DNA from: Betaproteobacteria bacterium
GTDB lineage: Bacteria > Pseudomonadota > Gammaproteobacteria > Burkholderiales > Sulfuricellaceae
Assembly (NCBI GenBank): GCA_021373185.1
Contig: JAJFTF010000024.1
Location: 186,001-250,000, forward strand
Direction: 5' to 3'
DNA: 64,000 nucleotides
The notes under the pieces were generated by a model. That model made no database searches and had not been told where the DNA came from. It saw nothing but the letters and a program-made list of their open reading frames with translations. A program made the position numbers and the translations under genes. Shown one piece after another: positions 55,447 to 64,000 of this stretch (the first letter of the stretch is position 1; every line of letters begins with the position of its first letter).

Positions 55447-55953
55447 TTATTGCGCTACGGCCTTGCTGTCGCCGCCATTGGATTTTTTCTTGTCCCCGTC
55501 TTCGGACGCCTTGCTGAACAGGAACTGGCCGATCAACTGCTCCAGCACCATCGCCGACTGGGTCAGCTTGAACTTGTCGCCATTTTTCAGGTTGACCTCA
55601 TCTCCACCCGCTTCCAGGCCGATGTATTGCTCACCGAGCAGGCCGGAGGTCAGGATAGAAGCGCTGGTATCCTTGGGAAACTGGAATTGCTTGCCGATAC
55701 GCATCTCCACCCGCGCCCGAAATTTGCCGTTGTCAAACTGGATATCCGCGACCCGTCCAACGACTACGCCAGAGCTTTTTATCGGCGCCTTGACCTTGAG
55801 TCCGCCAATGTTGTCGAACTCGGCACTGACCGAGTAGGTTTCCGAGCCGTCGTAGCCACCCAGGTTACCCACTTTGAAAGCCAGGATCGTCAGCGCAATC
55901 AAACCACCCACCACAAACGCGCCCACCCATAAATCCAGCGTTGTCCGCTCCAT
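55447..55953 (-). CDS. mlaD: Outer membrane lipid asymmetry protein MlaD (MCE domain)
   Basis: 168 aa. An N-terminal TM helix (about 9-25, LWVGAFVVGGLIALTILAF) and a single MCE domain (about 38-115, with SAEFDNIGGLKVKAPIKSSG). It forms the periplasmic hexameric ring on MlaE. The C-terminus is Lys/Asp-rich. Confidence 0.94.
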   Translation of the reverse strand: MERTTLDLWVGAFVVGGLIALTILAFKVGNLGGYDGSETYSVSAEFDNIGGLKVKAPIKSSGVVVGRVADIQFDNGKFRARVEMRIGKQFQFPKDTSASILTSGLLGEQYIGLEAGGDEVNLKNGDKFKLTQSAMVLEQLIGQFLFSKASEDGDKKKSNGGDSKAVAQ

Positions 55954-55957
55954 AAAC

Positions 55958-56755
55958 CTACACTCCCCGAAACATGAATGCCGTTAAAATAAAGTCCAGC
56001 GCCAGCACAGCCAGCGCGGAAGTAACCACCGTGCGGGTTGTCGCATGGGATACGCCTTCCGCCGTGGGCGGTGCATCGTAACCCTCGAACAGGGCAATCG
56101 CGGTCACCGCGACACCGAATACCACACTCTTGATCACACCGTTCACGATGTCCTGGCGAAAATCAACCGCCGCCTGCATCTGCGACCAGAACGACCCCTC
56201 GTCCACGCCGATCAGCACCACACCAACCAGGTAACCGCCGAATACGCCGATAGCGGAAAACATCGCCGCCAGCAATGGCATCGAAATCACACCCGCCCAG
56301 AAACGCGGTGCCACCACGCGCGCAATGGGATCGACCGCCATCATTTCCATGGCGGATATCTGCTCGGTCGCCTTCATCAGGCCGATCTCGGCGGTAATGG
56401 CCGAGCCGGCGCGACTGGCGAACAGCAGTGCGGCCAGCACCGGCCCCAGTTCGCGCACCAGAGACAGTGCCACCAGTGAACCCAGCGCTGATTCAGAGCC
56501 GTATTTCTGCAAAGTCTCGTAGCCCTGCAGTCCGAGCACCATGCCGACGAACAAACCGGAGACGATAATAATGATCAGCGACATCACGCCGCTGAAATAG
56601 ATTTCGCGGATGGTCAGGTGAATACGCCGAAAACTCGCGCCCGAACTGATCAGGGTGACGAAAAAGAAACGGCTGGCATAGCCCAGGCGCCAGATGCCGT
56701 CTATCATGGTGTGCCCGACACTGCGCAGACCAAAACCAATTTTTCTATGCGGCAT
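55958..56755 (-). CDS. mlaE: Lipid asymmetry ABC transporter permease MlaE
   Basis: 265 aa, five TM helices. [40 protein letters not shown] and [20 protein letters not shown] [20 protein letters not shown] blocks are the MlaE/YrbE signatures. ATG 56755 gives the family N-terminus; a longer reading enters mlaF. Confidence 0.94.
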   Translation of the reverse strand: MPHRKIGFGLRSVGHTMIDGIWRLGYASRFFFVTLISSGASFRRIHLTIREIYFSGVMSLIIIIVSGLFVGMVLGLQGYETLQKYGSESALGSLVALSLVRELGPVLAALLFASRAGSAITAEIGLMKATEQISAMEMMAVDPIARVVAPRFWAGVISMPLLAAMFSAIGVFGGYLVGVVLIGVDEGSFWSQMQAAVDFRQDIVNGVIKSVVFGVAVTAIALFEGYDAPPTAEGVSHATTRTVVTSALAVLALDFILTAFMFRGV

Positions 56756-56757
56756 TT

Positions 56758-57564
56758 TTAAGAAGCCTCCAACATCAAATCTTTGCGGTAGGGCGCGCCC
56801 GGATAATGGAAGGTCATCGGTCCGTCGATCTCGCCCCACACGAACTGGTGTACGAATGGCAGGTTCGAAGCCTTGATCTCATCAGCGGTGCCTTCCGCCA
56901 CGACAACGCCATCCGACATGAAATAGATATAGTCCACGATTTTCAGCGACTCCTGAATGTCGTGGGTTACCAGAACCGTGGTTGCCCCCAAGGCATCGTT
57001 CAGGCGCCGGAGCAGATTGCCGATCACCGACAGCGAAATGGGATCAAGGCCGGCAAACGGCTCATCATACATGATCAGCATCGGATCCAGCGAGATCGCC
57101 CGTGCCAGCGCCACCCGCCGTGCCATGCCGCCGGACAGTTCGGACGGCATCAGGTTATGCGCGCCGACCAGCCCCACGGCATGAAGCTTCATCATCACCA
57201 GATCGCGGACCATGCTTTCCGGCAGGTCGGTATGCTCCCGCATCTGAAAGGCCACGTTCTCATAGACCGACAAATCGGTAAACAGTGCGCCGAACTGAAA
57301 CAACATGCCCATCTTGCGACGCATCCGGTACAGCCCGTCCTGATCCAGGTCGCTCATCTCCTGCCCGGCCACCTTGATGCTGCCGGTAGTGGCCTTGAGC
57401 GCGCCGCCGATCAGCCGTAGCGTCGTGGTCTTGCCGCAGCCGGACAGCCCCATAATGGCAACAATCTTGCCACGGGGAATCCGCATGTTAATCCCCTTGA
57501 GGATCGGGCGCTTATCGTAGGTGAAGTTGAGATCGCTGATTTCAACGAGGTTTTCGGCTGACAC
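56758..57564 (-). CDS. mlaF: Lipid asymmetry ABC transporter ATP-binding protein MlaF
   Basis: 268 aa. Walker [17 protein letters not shown] near 38-53, signature [14 protein letters not shown] near 142-155, Walker [16 protein letters not shown] near 163-177 and H-loop VTHDIQESL. First gene of mlaFEDCB, with a candidate promoter upstream. Start ATG 57564. Confidence 0.95.
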   Translation of the reverse strand: MSAENLVEISDLNFTYDKRPILKGINMRIPRGKIVAIMGLSGCGKTTTLRLIGGALKATTGSIKVAGQEMSDLDQDGLYRMRRKMGMLFQFGALFTDLSVYENVAFQMREHTDLPESMVRDLVMMKLHAVGLVGAHNLMPSELSGGMARRVALARAISLDPMLIMYDEPFAGLDPISLSVIGNLLRRLNDALGATTVLVTHDIQESLKIVDYIYFMSDGVVVAEGTADEIKASNLPFVHQFVWGEIDGPMTFHYPGAPYRKDLMLEAS

Positions 57565-57591
57565 TTGTTTATCTTTTCAACGAAAGCGTAC

Positions 57592-57620
57592 ATTCTAAAC
57601 CAGCTTGGCGCAGGCAACAA
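57592..57620 (-). promoter_or_regulatory. Candidate promoter of the mla operon
   Basis: On the minus strand TTGTTG (57615-57620) and TAGAAT (57592-57597) are 17 bp apart, just after the stop of the DUF72 gene and about 30 bp before mlaF. Confidence 0.45.
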
Positions 57621-58076
57621 TCACGCCCGCATAATTTCCAGCAAGGTCTTCACCCGATTCATTGCCTCCAACCCGTGATCGCGGCTGATTAAATAAATTG
57701 GGGCGGAACTTCCGGCAAGCAGTTGCAGTTCATCTGCCAACTTCTTCAAGTCCAGATCGCGCTCCAGCCAGACGATTCGCCCGCCGGGCGGGTCGATGCG
57801 CGGCGCCAGTACAGCCAGCCTGGCTTCGTCGCCAGCAGAGAGCCCCGCCGGATTGCGTTCCAACACGAAACGGAATGACGCCAAAGTGTCATCCACCCAA
57901 CCAGAAAGGGCTTTCAGGTCGCATTCAGACCATTCGGCATAACCCAGGTAAACACAGGTAAATGCGGTATTGTAAAAAGTCAGCCGCCACTCCGGCGGCA
58001 ACTCCTCCGGGTAGAAACATCCCTGCCACTGCGGATGCTCCCAACCCGCACTACCGACGCGGGCGTCAAGCGACAC
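57621..58076 (-). CDS. Short DUF72 family protein
   Basis: 151 aa. The start VGSAGWEHPQWQGCFYPEEL (7-26) matches the DUF72 N-terminus (GTSGW..P.W...FYP). Full DUF72 proteins are about 240-270 aa; this one lacks much of the middle and may be a natural short form or a remnant, but the frame is intact. DUF72 is structurally like a TIM barrel; function unknown. It lies between the mla promoter and the divergent msh-type cluster. Confidence 0.6.
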   Translation of the reverse strand: MSLDARVGSAGWEHPQWQGCFYPEELPPEWRLTFYNTAFTCVYLGYAEWSECDLKALSGWVDDTLASFRFVLERNPAGLSAGDEARLAVLAPRIDPPGGRIVWLERDLDLKKLADELQLLAGSSAPIYLISRDHGLEAMNRVKTLLEIMRA

Positions 58077-58097
58077 ATTGATCCCCTACGGGTCGCC

Positions 58098-58131
58098 GGC
58101 CTATCCCATGCAAGATCACATGGAATAGGCC
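58098..58131. repeat. Inverted repeat in the DUF72/mshM-like gap
   Basis: GGCCTATCCCATG and CATGGAATAGGCC, one mismatch in 13 bp, 8-nt loop. A TATAAT lies at 58176-58181, about 95 bp before the mshM-like ATG. A regulatory dyad or terminator; not clear. Confidence 0.5.
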
Positions 58132-58282
58132 GAGGTTATTTGCTGATTCTTTCATCGGCTGGCATTATATCAACTTATAATCTTCAAACCTCATTGCTAC
58201 GTGGGCATCAGGAATCTTCCCGATCCCGTATCAACAGTTTGTGATTCAACCATTCTAAAAATTGCTCAACATTGGGTACGCC

Positions 58283-60130
58283 ATGTATCTTGACCATTTT
58301 GGCCTGCGTCAACCGCCTTTCAAGATAACGCCGAATATCGAGTTCTTCTACGCGGGCGGCAATCGCGGTGCAATTCTCGATGCGCTGCTCTATGGAATTA
58401 CCAGCGGCGAAGGCATCATCAAGGTTACCGGCGAGATCGGCAGCGGCAAGACCATGCTTTGCCGGATGGTAGGAAACCTGTTACCGGAAAACGTGGACGC
58501 CGTCTTCCTGGTCAACCCCAGCCTGAGCCGGGATGAAATTCTTTATACCATTGCCGAAGAACTCGGGCTAGGCATGGCAGGACAGCGCATTTCCATGGTG
58601 CTCCGCGAGTTACAGCGCCACCTCATCGAAAGATATGAGCAGGGGCACCAAGTGGTGGCCTTCCTCGACGAGGCTCAAGCCATACCTCTGGATAGCCTGG
58701 AAGAAATCCGCCTGCTTTCCAACCTTGAAACCGCGCACCACAAGCTGCTGCAAATTGTCCTGTTCGGCCAGCCTGAGCTGGATGAAAGCCTGAAGCTGCC
58801 AAGAATGCGGCAACTCAAGGAGCGGATCACGCACAGCTTTATCATTCCCCCGTTCTCCAGAGCGGATATCGCCGAATATTTGATGTTCCGCATGCGCGCA
58901 GCCGGTTACCGGGGACCGGAAATTTTCGATGCGGATGCCATCAAGCTGATTGATGCCGCCTCTCAGGGCATCACGCGACGCATCAATGTTCTTGCCGACA
59001 AGGCGCTGCTTTCGGCATTTGCTGAAAATACCCACGAAATCCAGTCCAGACATATGAAAGCGGCAATCGCCGACAGCGAATTCAGCATTACGACGCCCTC
59101 TCGTTTGCCCCTGAAAAAAATCGGCTTTATCGCAACACTAGCCCTGCTTGGCATAGGACTCGGGATAGGCTGGCAACACTATGCCAACATGCCGCCGGCC
59201 CCCGCCGCACCAGCGCAGGCAACTCAAGCCACATCAAAACCCGCCGTCATAACTGCGCCATTGTCCGACGCACAGACAAGACCCACGCCAAAACCAGCGC
59301 CGCCGATCCAGCCCGCCAATGAAACTACGCCTCCAGCCGCCACCGGGGGAAAGACCGCGCCATTGGCAACAACACCAAGCGCAACCCTTACCCAACAAGA
59401 CAAATCGACCGGCAAAAATTCCGATCGAACCTCGACCAGTAGCAATTCAACGCTCCCGCAGAGTGCGGCAGCGCTCACGCCACTCCCATCACAACCCGTC
59501 ATCAAAACTGAGCAACTGCCCGCCGCCGCGCAGACAAAATCAGCGCCGCCGACCCAGCCCCGCAATGAAGCCGCGTCCCCGCCCGTGGCCACGCCATCTG
59601 CCAATGAAAAACCCATGGCAGCAACCAAGCCTCAACCCGCCACCAGGAAAAAAAACACACAAACGGCGGTGGCAGCCAACGCAACCTTGACTCAACAAGA
59701 CAAGCTGACCGGCGAAGGTTCCGCACGGACTTCGACCCAGAGTGAACCGGCACACCCGCAGAGCACAACAACGCTCACCCCCCCCTTGCTACGGCAGCAA
59801 CTGGATGCCACTCGCGCTTGGCTGGACACCAAGAATACCGGCCATTACACCATCCAGCTCATGGCGCTCAACGAACCCTATACCCTGCCCCAGATAACAC
59901 AAATTCTGGATAACCACAGAAAAACCATCGGATCACAAGATATCTATATTTATTCTGTTTACTCCGCTCGCACCAATAAGCATCAATTCAGGATCGTTCT
60001 CGGTTCTTTTCCTTCCCGTGAACAGGCCGTCGCCGCCATCGCCAGACTGCCGAGCAGCTACAAGGCCAACCGCCCGTTTCGGCGCACGATTAAAGGAGTC
60101 AAGGATGAAATTGAGCAGCAGCAACACTAG
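58283..60130 (+). CDS. MshM/ExeA-like AAA ATPase with C-terminal SPOR domain
   Basis: 615 aa from ATG 58283. The N-terminal AAA domain starts MYLDHFGLRQPPFKITPN, a GspA/ExeA/MshM hallmark, with Walker A GEIGSGKT (50-57) and Walker B VVAFLDEAQ (124-132). A TM helix lies near 276-296. A long Pro/Ala/Thr linker with an internal duplication follows, then a SPOR domain (about 505-605, from TIQLMALNEP). SPOR binds denuded peptidoglycan, so the ATPase is likely tethered to the wall. It is followed after 490 bp by mshL and thus is probably the MshM equivalent. Confidence 0.82.
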   Translation: MYLDHFGLRQPPFKITPNIEFFYAGGNRGAILDALLYGITSGEGIIKVTGEIGSGKTMLCRMVGNLLPENVDAVFLVNPSLSRDEILYTIAEELGLGMAGQRISMVLRELQRHLIERYEQGHQVVAFLDEAQAIPLDSLEEIRLLSNLETAHHKLLQIVLFGQPELDESLKLPRMRQLKERITHSFIIPPFSRADIAEYLMFRMRAAGYRGPEIFDADAIKLIDAASQGITRRINVLADKALLSAFAENTHEIQSRHMKAAIADSEFSITTPSRLPLKKIGFIATLALLGIGLGIGWQHYANMPPAPAAPAQATQATSKPAVITAPLSDAQTRPTPKPAPPIQPANETTPPAATGGKTAPLATTPSATLTQQDKSTGKNSDRTSTSSNSTLPQSAAALTPLPSQPVIKTEQLPAAAQTKSAPPTQPRNEAASPPVATPSANEKPMAATKPQPATRKKNTQTAVAANATLTQQDKLTGEGSARTSTQSEPAHPQSTTTLTPPLLRQQLDATRAWLDTKNTGHYTIQLMALNEPYTLPQITQILDNHRKTIGSQDIYIYSVYSARTNKHQFRIVLGSFPSREQAVAAIARLPSSYKANRPFRRTIKGVKDEIEQQQH

Positions 60131-60622
60131 GAATTTTCGATAATTCCCAAAATGGGAATGAAAATTCGAGAAATCGGCAAAATTTCTGACGCATATAACC
60201 AACCATTCCACATGGCCTACATAAAATTTCCATAGGCAAACAATTTTAGACCGCATGGGGAAATGCCATCTATTTGCCAAGGATTTTAGCCTCTCAGCCG
60301 CTCTCAACACCCCTCTATTTTTGTGGCTCTCTACCAGATTGAGCCACCTCAACTGCCTTTATTAAGGCAATCGAGTAAAAACACCCCTAATAAAATTGAT
60401 TTAGAATACCCTCGGTGGTAATCTTACGACTATTTAAGTACAACATAATGCGTATCGGATCATTAGATTGCACAACATATGGTGTGCTTGGGTTTGAGAT
60501 TTGGGGGGTTGCATGCGAGAAAAAAATTGCCATATTTGCAACGACAAAAAACATACAATTTGTTCCAAATCAACATGTTAAAAAAGAAATGTTCACCTGA
60601 ATAATTACACAATCTTAAACCC
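60131..60622. other. Structured AT-rich 490-bp gap upstream of mshL
   Basis: No supportable gene. Directly after the stop codon is a long imperfect hairpin (60131-60167, GAATTTT/AAAATTC and ATTCCC/GGGAAT). Next come AGAAAT-N7-ATTTCT (about 60169-60187), GTGGCTC-N11-GAGCCAC (60323-60347) and TGCCTT-TATT-AAGGCA (60354-60369). A weak promoter TTACGA-N16-TAATGC is at 60424-60451. It probably contains the mshM-like terminator and the mshL promoter. Confidence 0.55.
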
Positions 60623-62434
60623 ATGAACAAAGCTTTGATCGCTGTTGCCGGTTGTCTTCTGCTAGCCGCCTGCGGCACGCAGCCGGCCACGCCATCGCCT
60701 GGTCACATCATGGCCGAATCGAGCCCATCTGGCAGCATTCCCAAGCCAGTGCAACTATCCGCCCAGCTACTCCCGCCCAAAGCCACACCGAAGACGGAAA
60801 CCTATAGCGTAGTAGTCAACAAAGTACCTGTGCAGGAGCTGCTATTCGCCTTGGCGCGAGATGCCAAGTTGAATGTGGATATTCATCCCGGCATCGAAGG
60901 CAGCATCACGCTCAATGCCATCGACCAAGCGCTGCCGCAACTGCTGACCCGCATCGCCAAGCAAGTAGATATGCGCTACGAGCTGAATGGGCCGAATCTG
61001 GCTGTGATGCCGGATGCGCCCTTCCTGCGCAACTACAAAGTCGACTACGTCGACATCTCGCGCGACACCGCCAGCAAAGTCAACATCGCCACCCAGATCG
61101 CCACCGCTGGTGGCGCTGGCACCACAGGCACCACAGGCGGCGCAGGTGGCGGCAACAATTCAACCACTTCGGTAACCAACACTTCAAAAAATCATTTCTG
61201 GCAAACATTGGTACAGAACGTCAAGGACATCCTGAAGGAAACGGACAAGATTCTCCCCGACGGGTCTTCCGAAACCACCACGGAACAAACCGGCAGCCAA
61301 ACCACCACCGGCACCGGCGCACCACCCGCCGCCGGAAAAAACAGCAAGACGGCAGCTTCCATCGCCTCCAGCCCGAATCCAGCCGCACTGACCAGCTCCG
61401 GCACCACCACCGTGCGGCGCACTACCTTCCAAGAGGCCGCTTCCGTCATCTTCAATTCGGAAGCCGGCCTGATCGCCGTGCGCGCCACCAACCGCCAGCA
61501 TGAGAAAATCCAGGAATTCCTCGATCAAGTACTGAATAGCGCCAAACGCCAAGTGCTGATCGAAGCCACGATAGCCGAAGTCCAGCTTGACGACCAATAC
61601 CAGCAAGGCATCAACTGGGCCCGTTTGCGCGAAGGCGGAACTGGCTTCAACCTGAGCCAGACAGCGAGTAGCGCCTCGTCTACGGCCACGGGCGCCGGCC
61701 TGCTCGTACTCGGTTACGCCAACCCGACCTCCGCCATCGGCAGCATTGCCGCTACCCTCCGTTTTCTTGAGTCCTTCGGTAAAGTCAAGGTATTGTCCAG
61801 CCCGAAAATCAGCGTGCTCAACAACCAGACTGCCATGCTCAAGGTCGTCGACAACAGCGTCTATTTCTCCATTACATCGAGCTCCACACTTGCAACCGTC
61901 AACAGCCCAACGGTTTCCACCTACACCACTGAAATCCATACGGTGCCGGTCGGCTTCGTCATGAGCGTCACGCCGCAAATCGCCGACAACGATGAAATCA
62001 CGCTCAATGTACGGCCGACCATTTCCCGCATCATCCGTTACGTGCAGGATCCGAATCCGGCGCTGGCTCTTGCCAACCCCCCAATAGTCAACAATGTGCC
62101 GATTATCCAGGCACGCGAAATGGAATCGATCCTCAAGGTCACCAGCGGGCAAACTGCGGTGATGGGCGGTCTGATGCAGGACTCAGTCAGCAACTTTAGG
62201 GATGAAATTCCGGGTATTGGCAAAGCGCCGCTGGTCGGCAACCTGTTCAGCCAGCGTAATGATTTGATCACCAAAACAGAACTGGTTATATTTCTGCGCC
62301 CGCTAGTAGTCAGGGATGCCAGCGTCAGCGGTGACTACAAGGCCTATCGCAGCTTCCTGCCCGACGAGAATTATCTTAAGGAGCCGAACCAGAACACGCC
62401 AGGATTGACTAAAGAGGAAGCAGTCCGACCATGA
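60623..62434 (+). CDS. mshL: Secretin MshL (MSHA-type pilus biogenesis)
   Basis: 603 aa. A lipoprotein signal peptide with Cys17 (CLLLAAC). Then the STN-type secretin/TonB short N-terminal region (about 60-135), a low-complexity Gly/Thr/Asn linker (about 150-240), an N0/N1-like repeat, and the secretin domain (about 300-590) with the conserved LSSPKISVLNNQTAMLKV near 391-408 and VPIIQAREMESILKVTSGQT near 491-510. It forms the outer-membrane gate for the pilus. Followed at ATGA overlap by the TPR gene. Confidence 0.85.
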   Translation: MNKALIAVAGCLLLAACGTQPATPSPGHIMAESSPSGSIPKPVQLSAQLLPPKATPKTETYSVVVNKVPVQELLFALARDAKLNVDIHPGIEGSITLNAIDQALPQLLTRIAKQVDMRYELNGPNLAVMPDAPFLRNYKVDYVDISRDTASKVNIATQIATAGGAGTTGTTGGAGGGNNSTTSVTNTSKNHFWQTLVQNVKDILKETDKILPDGSSETTTEQTGSQTTTGTGAPPAAGKNSKTAASIASSPNPAALTSSGTTTVRRTTFQEAASVIFNSEAGLIAVRATNRQHEKIQEFLDQVLNSAKRQVLIEATIAEVQLDDQYQQGINWARLREGGTGFNLSQTASSASSTATGAGLLVLGYANPTSAIGSIAATLRFLESFGKVKVLSSPKISVLNNQTAMLKVVDNSVYFSITSSSTLATVNSPTVSTYTTEIHTVPVGFVMSVTPQIADNDEITLNVRPTISRIIRYVQDPNPALALANPPIVNNVPIIQAREMESILKVTSGQTAVMGGLMQDSVSNFRDEIPGIGKAPLVGNLFSQRNDLITKTELVIFLRPLVVRDASVSGDYKAYRSFLPDENYLKEPNQNTPGLTKEEAVRP

Positions 62435-63849
62435 GCCTGCTAATGGAAGCGCTAAAGAAGGCCGAGCGCGCCAAGCAGGGGCAAATACCCGCATCCGATC
62501 AGGGTGCGGCAGAACAAAAGCCTCAACCCGGCATTGAGCAAGAAATTCCGACCTTGCTTGCCTCGGATTTTGAACTGGAACCGCCGCAGAAGGGGCCGAT
62601 CCCTACGGCAAAATCCGGGCCCGGCACCGCCGCTGCTCCAGCCCGTCCGGAACCCGCCTTGGCCGCGCCGAATCCGCGCCAAGCTGAAGCCCGTGCACAA
62701 TCATATGCGCCACAAGGAGATACCGACTTTCAACGCACAGAGGCCCGCGAAAGATCGCATGCCAGATCGGTATTTACCGCCAAGCAGCCTGCCGGCAGCC
62801 GTAAAATACAGATCGCCGGCGTATCCCTGATCGTCGTAGCCGGTATCGCTGGCGCCGTGGCCTTTTATTGGCCGACCTTCCTGGCCCTGATTCCCGGTCT
62901 GGCCCCACAAGCCGCATTGACAACACCACGAGCCACTCCAGCGCCACAGGCCACTGCTCCCGCAATGCCTCCCACCCCAGTTCCTGCACCTGCACCAAGC
63001 GCTCCCGATGAGAATGGCGCCCAAACGAAAACCGCATCGGCCACCGTCGCGCCCGCTATAGAGAAAAACACGCCCCAACCAGAATCCAAAAAGAAGGCCG
63101 TCCGCAGGCCCCAGCCAAGCCACCCTTCGGCAACTGACGCGCAAATTGCCGCTGGCGACGAGCTGGAACCCGCTAGGGCGGACGATTCCACGAGACCTCC
63201 AGCCCGCCGCAGGTCAAAATCATCCAGAGAAAACCCGGACATTCAATTCCGGCAGAGCATCGCAGCCATACAGGTTAATCCGACACTCAGTGGAGCCTAT
63301 CAGGCCTTCATTTCCGGCAATCTCGAAATGGCGCAGCAGCAATACCAGAAATTTCTGCGGCAGGAACCACACAGCCGCGACGCCCTGCTGGGCTTGGCTG
63401 CCATCGCTGCAAAACAGCAACAGCTCGGGCAAGCAGGCGCTTATTACAACAAACTGCTTGAACTCGACCCTGCCGATCCCGATGCCATGGCCGGGTTGAC
63501 CGGAGTACAGGGACAAGCCGATCCGATGCAAAGTGAAAGCCGACTGAAAAAGATGCTGCTGCAGAACCCCCAGGCCGGCGCCCTTTATTTCACCTTGGGA
63601 AACTTATATTCTCAGCAATCGCGCTGGGCCGACGCCCAGCAGGCTTACTTCCGAGCCTATAGCTGCACGCCGGGCAATGCGGACTACGCATTCAATCTCG
63701 CCATCAGTCTTGAACACCTGAACCAAGGCAAACTGGCACTAGACTACTATCAGCGTGCCCTCGCTTTGTCCCAGTCCGGCCCCGCAAACTTCGACAAAAT
63801 TTCAGTTCAGAACCGCGCCAAGGAACTACAGCAATCGGCGGACAAATAA
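62431..63849 (+). CDS. TPR protein of the MSHA-type cluster (MshN-like)
   Basis: 472 aa. It begins MSLLMEALKKAERAKQ, the opening typical of MshN, has one TM helix at about 127-150, a Pro/Ala-rich linker, and TPRs from about 290 to 460 (such as FISGNLEMAQQQYQKFLRQE). It is presumably an inner-membrane/periplasmic assembly factor. It overlaps mshL by four bases and is followed by the ATPase gene. Assigned partly on context. Confidence 0.78.
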   Translation: MSLLMEALKKAERAKQGQIPASDQGAAEQKPQPGIEQEIPTLLASDFELEPPQKGPIPTAKSGPGTAAAPARPEPALAAPNPRQAEARAQSYAPQGDTDFQRTEARERSHARSVFTAKQPAGSRKIQIAGVSLIVVAGIAGAVAFYWPTFLALIPGLAPQAALTTPRATPAPQATAPAMPPTPVPAPAPSAPDENGAQTKTASATVAPAIEKNTPQPESKKKAVRRPQPSHPSATDAQIAAGDELEPARADDSTRPPARRRSKSSRENPDIQFRQSIAAIQVNPTLSGAYQAFISGNLEMAQQQYQKFLRQEPHSRDALLGLAAIAAKQQQLGQAGAYYNKLLELDPADPDAMAGLTGVQGQADPMQSESRLKKMLLQNPQAGALYFTLGNLYSQQSRWADAQQAYFRAYSCTPGNADYAFNLAISLEHLNQGKLALDYYQRALALSQSGPANFDKISVQNRAKELQQSADK

Positions 63850-63853
63850 AGCC

Positions 63854-64000
63854 ATGGCAGAACAACGGAACCTCCCCCTAGGCAAACTGCTGGTCCAGAA
63901 GGGCGTTATCAGCGAAGACCAGTTGCGCATTGCCCAACTCGAGCAAGACCGCACTGGCGAATCGCTGAGCAAACTGTTCGTCATTCTCGGTTTTGCTACC
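63854..64000 (+). CDS. Type II secretion/pilus assembly ATPase GspE/MshE, N-terminal part only
   Basis: The window ends after 49 codons, MAEQRNLPLGKLLVQKGVIS and on. The LGKLLVQKGVISEDQLRIA stretch (near 8-26) is the GspE/PilB N1 domain repeat. The cut-off prevents seeing the Walker A. The position after mshN-like agrees with mshE. Confidence 0.75.
   Translation, partial: MAEQRNLPLGKLLVQKGVISEDQLRIAQLEQDRTGESLSKLFVILGFAT

Noticed and set aside
57621..58076. DUF72 gene as a pseudogene
   Set aside because: The frame is intact with a normal start; only its length is short, so it is listed as a gene with reduced confidence.
60415..60600. Possible 61-aa gene in the mshL upstream gap
   Set aside because: No ribosome site, no recognisable motif, and the region looks regulatory.

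Overview
The window reads as a chromosomal segment of a betaproteobacterium, most likely of the Nitrosomonadales/Gallionellales type. The reasons are gene orders I associate with that group: kdsD-kdsC-lptC-lptA-lptB-rpoN-hpf-ptsN-hprK-rapZ on one strand, and mlaFEDCB - ABC pair - bolA-like - grx - murA - hisG/hisD...hisE - hinT - tatABC on the other. No rRNA, CRISPR array, integrase or transposase was seen. One tRNA, tRNA-Gly(CCC), is present.

Layout. 1-5.7 kb: parC (5' part) and parE, msrB, a chemoreceptor and the kinase srkA. 5.7-9.4 kb: a GT-C-like membrane protein with TPRs facing two tandem prepilin paralogues, each followed by nearly the same terminator hairpin, then an AT-rich 0.5 kb gap. 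9.4-19.1 kb: a KefB/C-type antiporter diverging from the Kdo/LPS-transport/RpoN/PTS-Ntr run. 19.1-24.3 kb: small membrane and envelope genes (NusG_II, Gx transporter, adhesin-E-like), ubiX, a monohaem protein, a flavin-type oxidase-fold protein, a lipoprotein, a low-GC orphan and a Tsx/OmpK-like porin. 24.4-31.2 kb: tcdA, a CDF transporter, tatD, a half-size GDT1 protein, a P-type ATPase and mutY. 31.4-40.2 kb: an AsmA protein, tRNA-Gly, an HD-GYP protein, thiS-thiG, trmB, two membrane orphans and rlhA. 40.4-57.6 kb: the long leftward tat-hinT-his-murA-grx-bolA-ABC-mla run. 57.6-64 kb: a short DUF72 protein and the start of an MSHA-type pilus cluster (mshM-like, mshL, mshN-like, mshE).

How the genes work together. 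KdsD/KdsC make Kdo and LptC/A/B export LPS. Mla proteins keep outer-membrane lipid asymmetry and MurA starts peptidoglycan synthesis. The nine his genes convert PRPP/ATP to histidinol and histidine; hisG is the short form and should need HisZ from elsewhere. PtsN, HprK and RapZ form the regulatory nitrogen-PTS branch. Surface appendages appear twice: the two prepilins at 7.5-8.9 kb and the msh-like cluster at 58-64 kb.

Most unusual points. (1) About 1.8 kb on the opposite strand interrupts the his operon between hisG and hisD. It carries a HigBA toxin-antitoxin pair and a stand-alone Mrr-like PD-(D/E)xK nuclease with an unfamiliar N-terminal half, so it looks like a small defence-type cassette. 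(2) At least nine intergenic inverted-repeat elements share one design (arms of short near-tandem units around a variable centre) but belong to four unrelated sequence classes; two copies bracket the CDF gene and one has collapsed to a bare hairpin. (3) The terminator of one prepilin gene is embedded in the last codons of the convergent GT-C/TPR gene. (4) A P-type ATPase sits beside a GDT1-family protein, a pairing that recalls yeast Pmr1/Gdt1.
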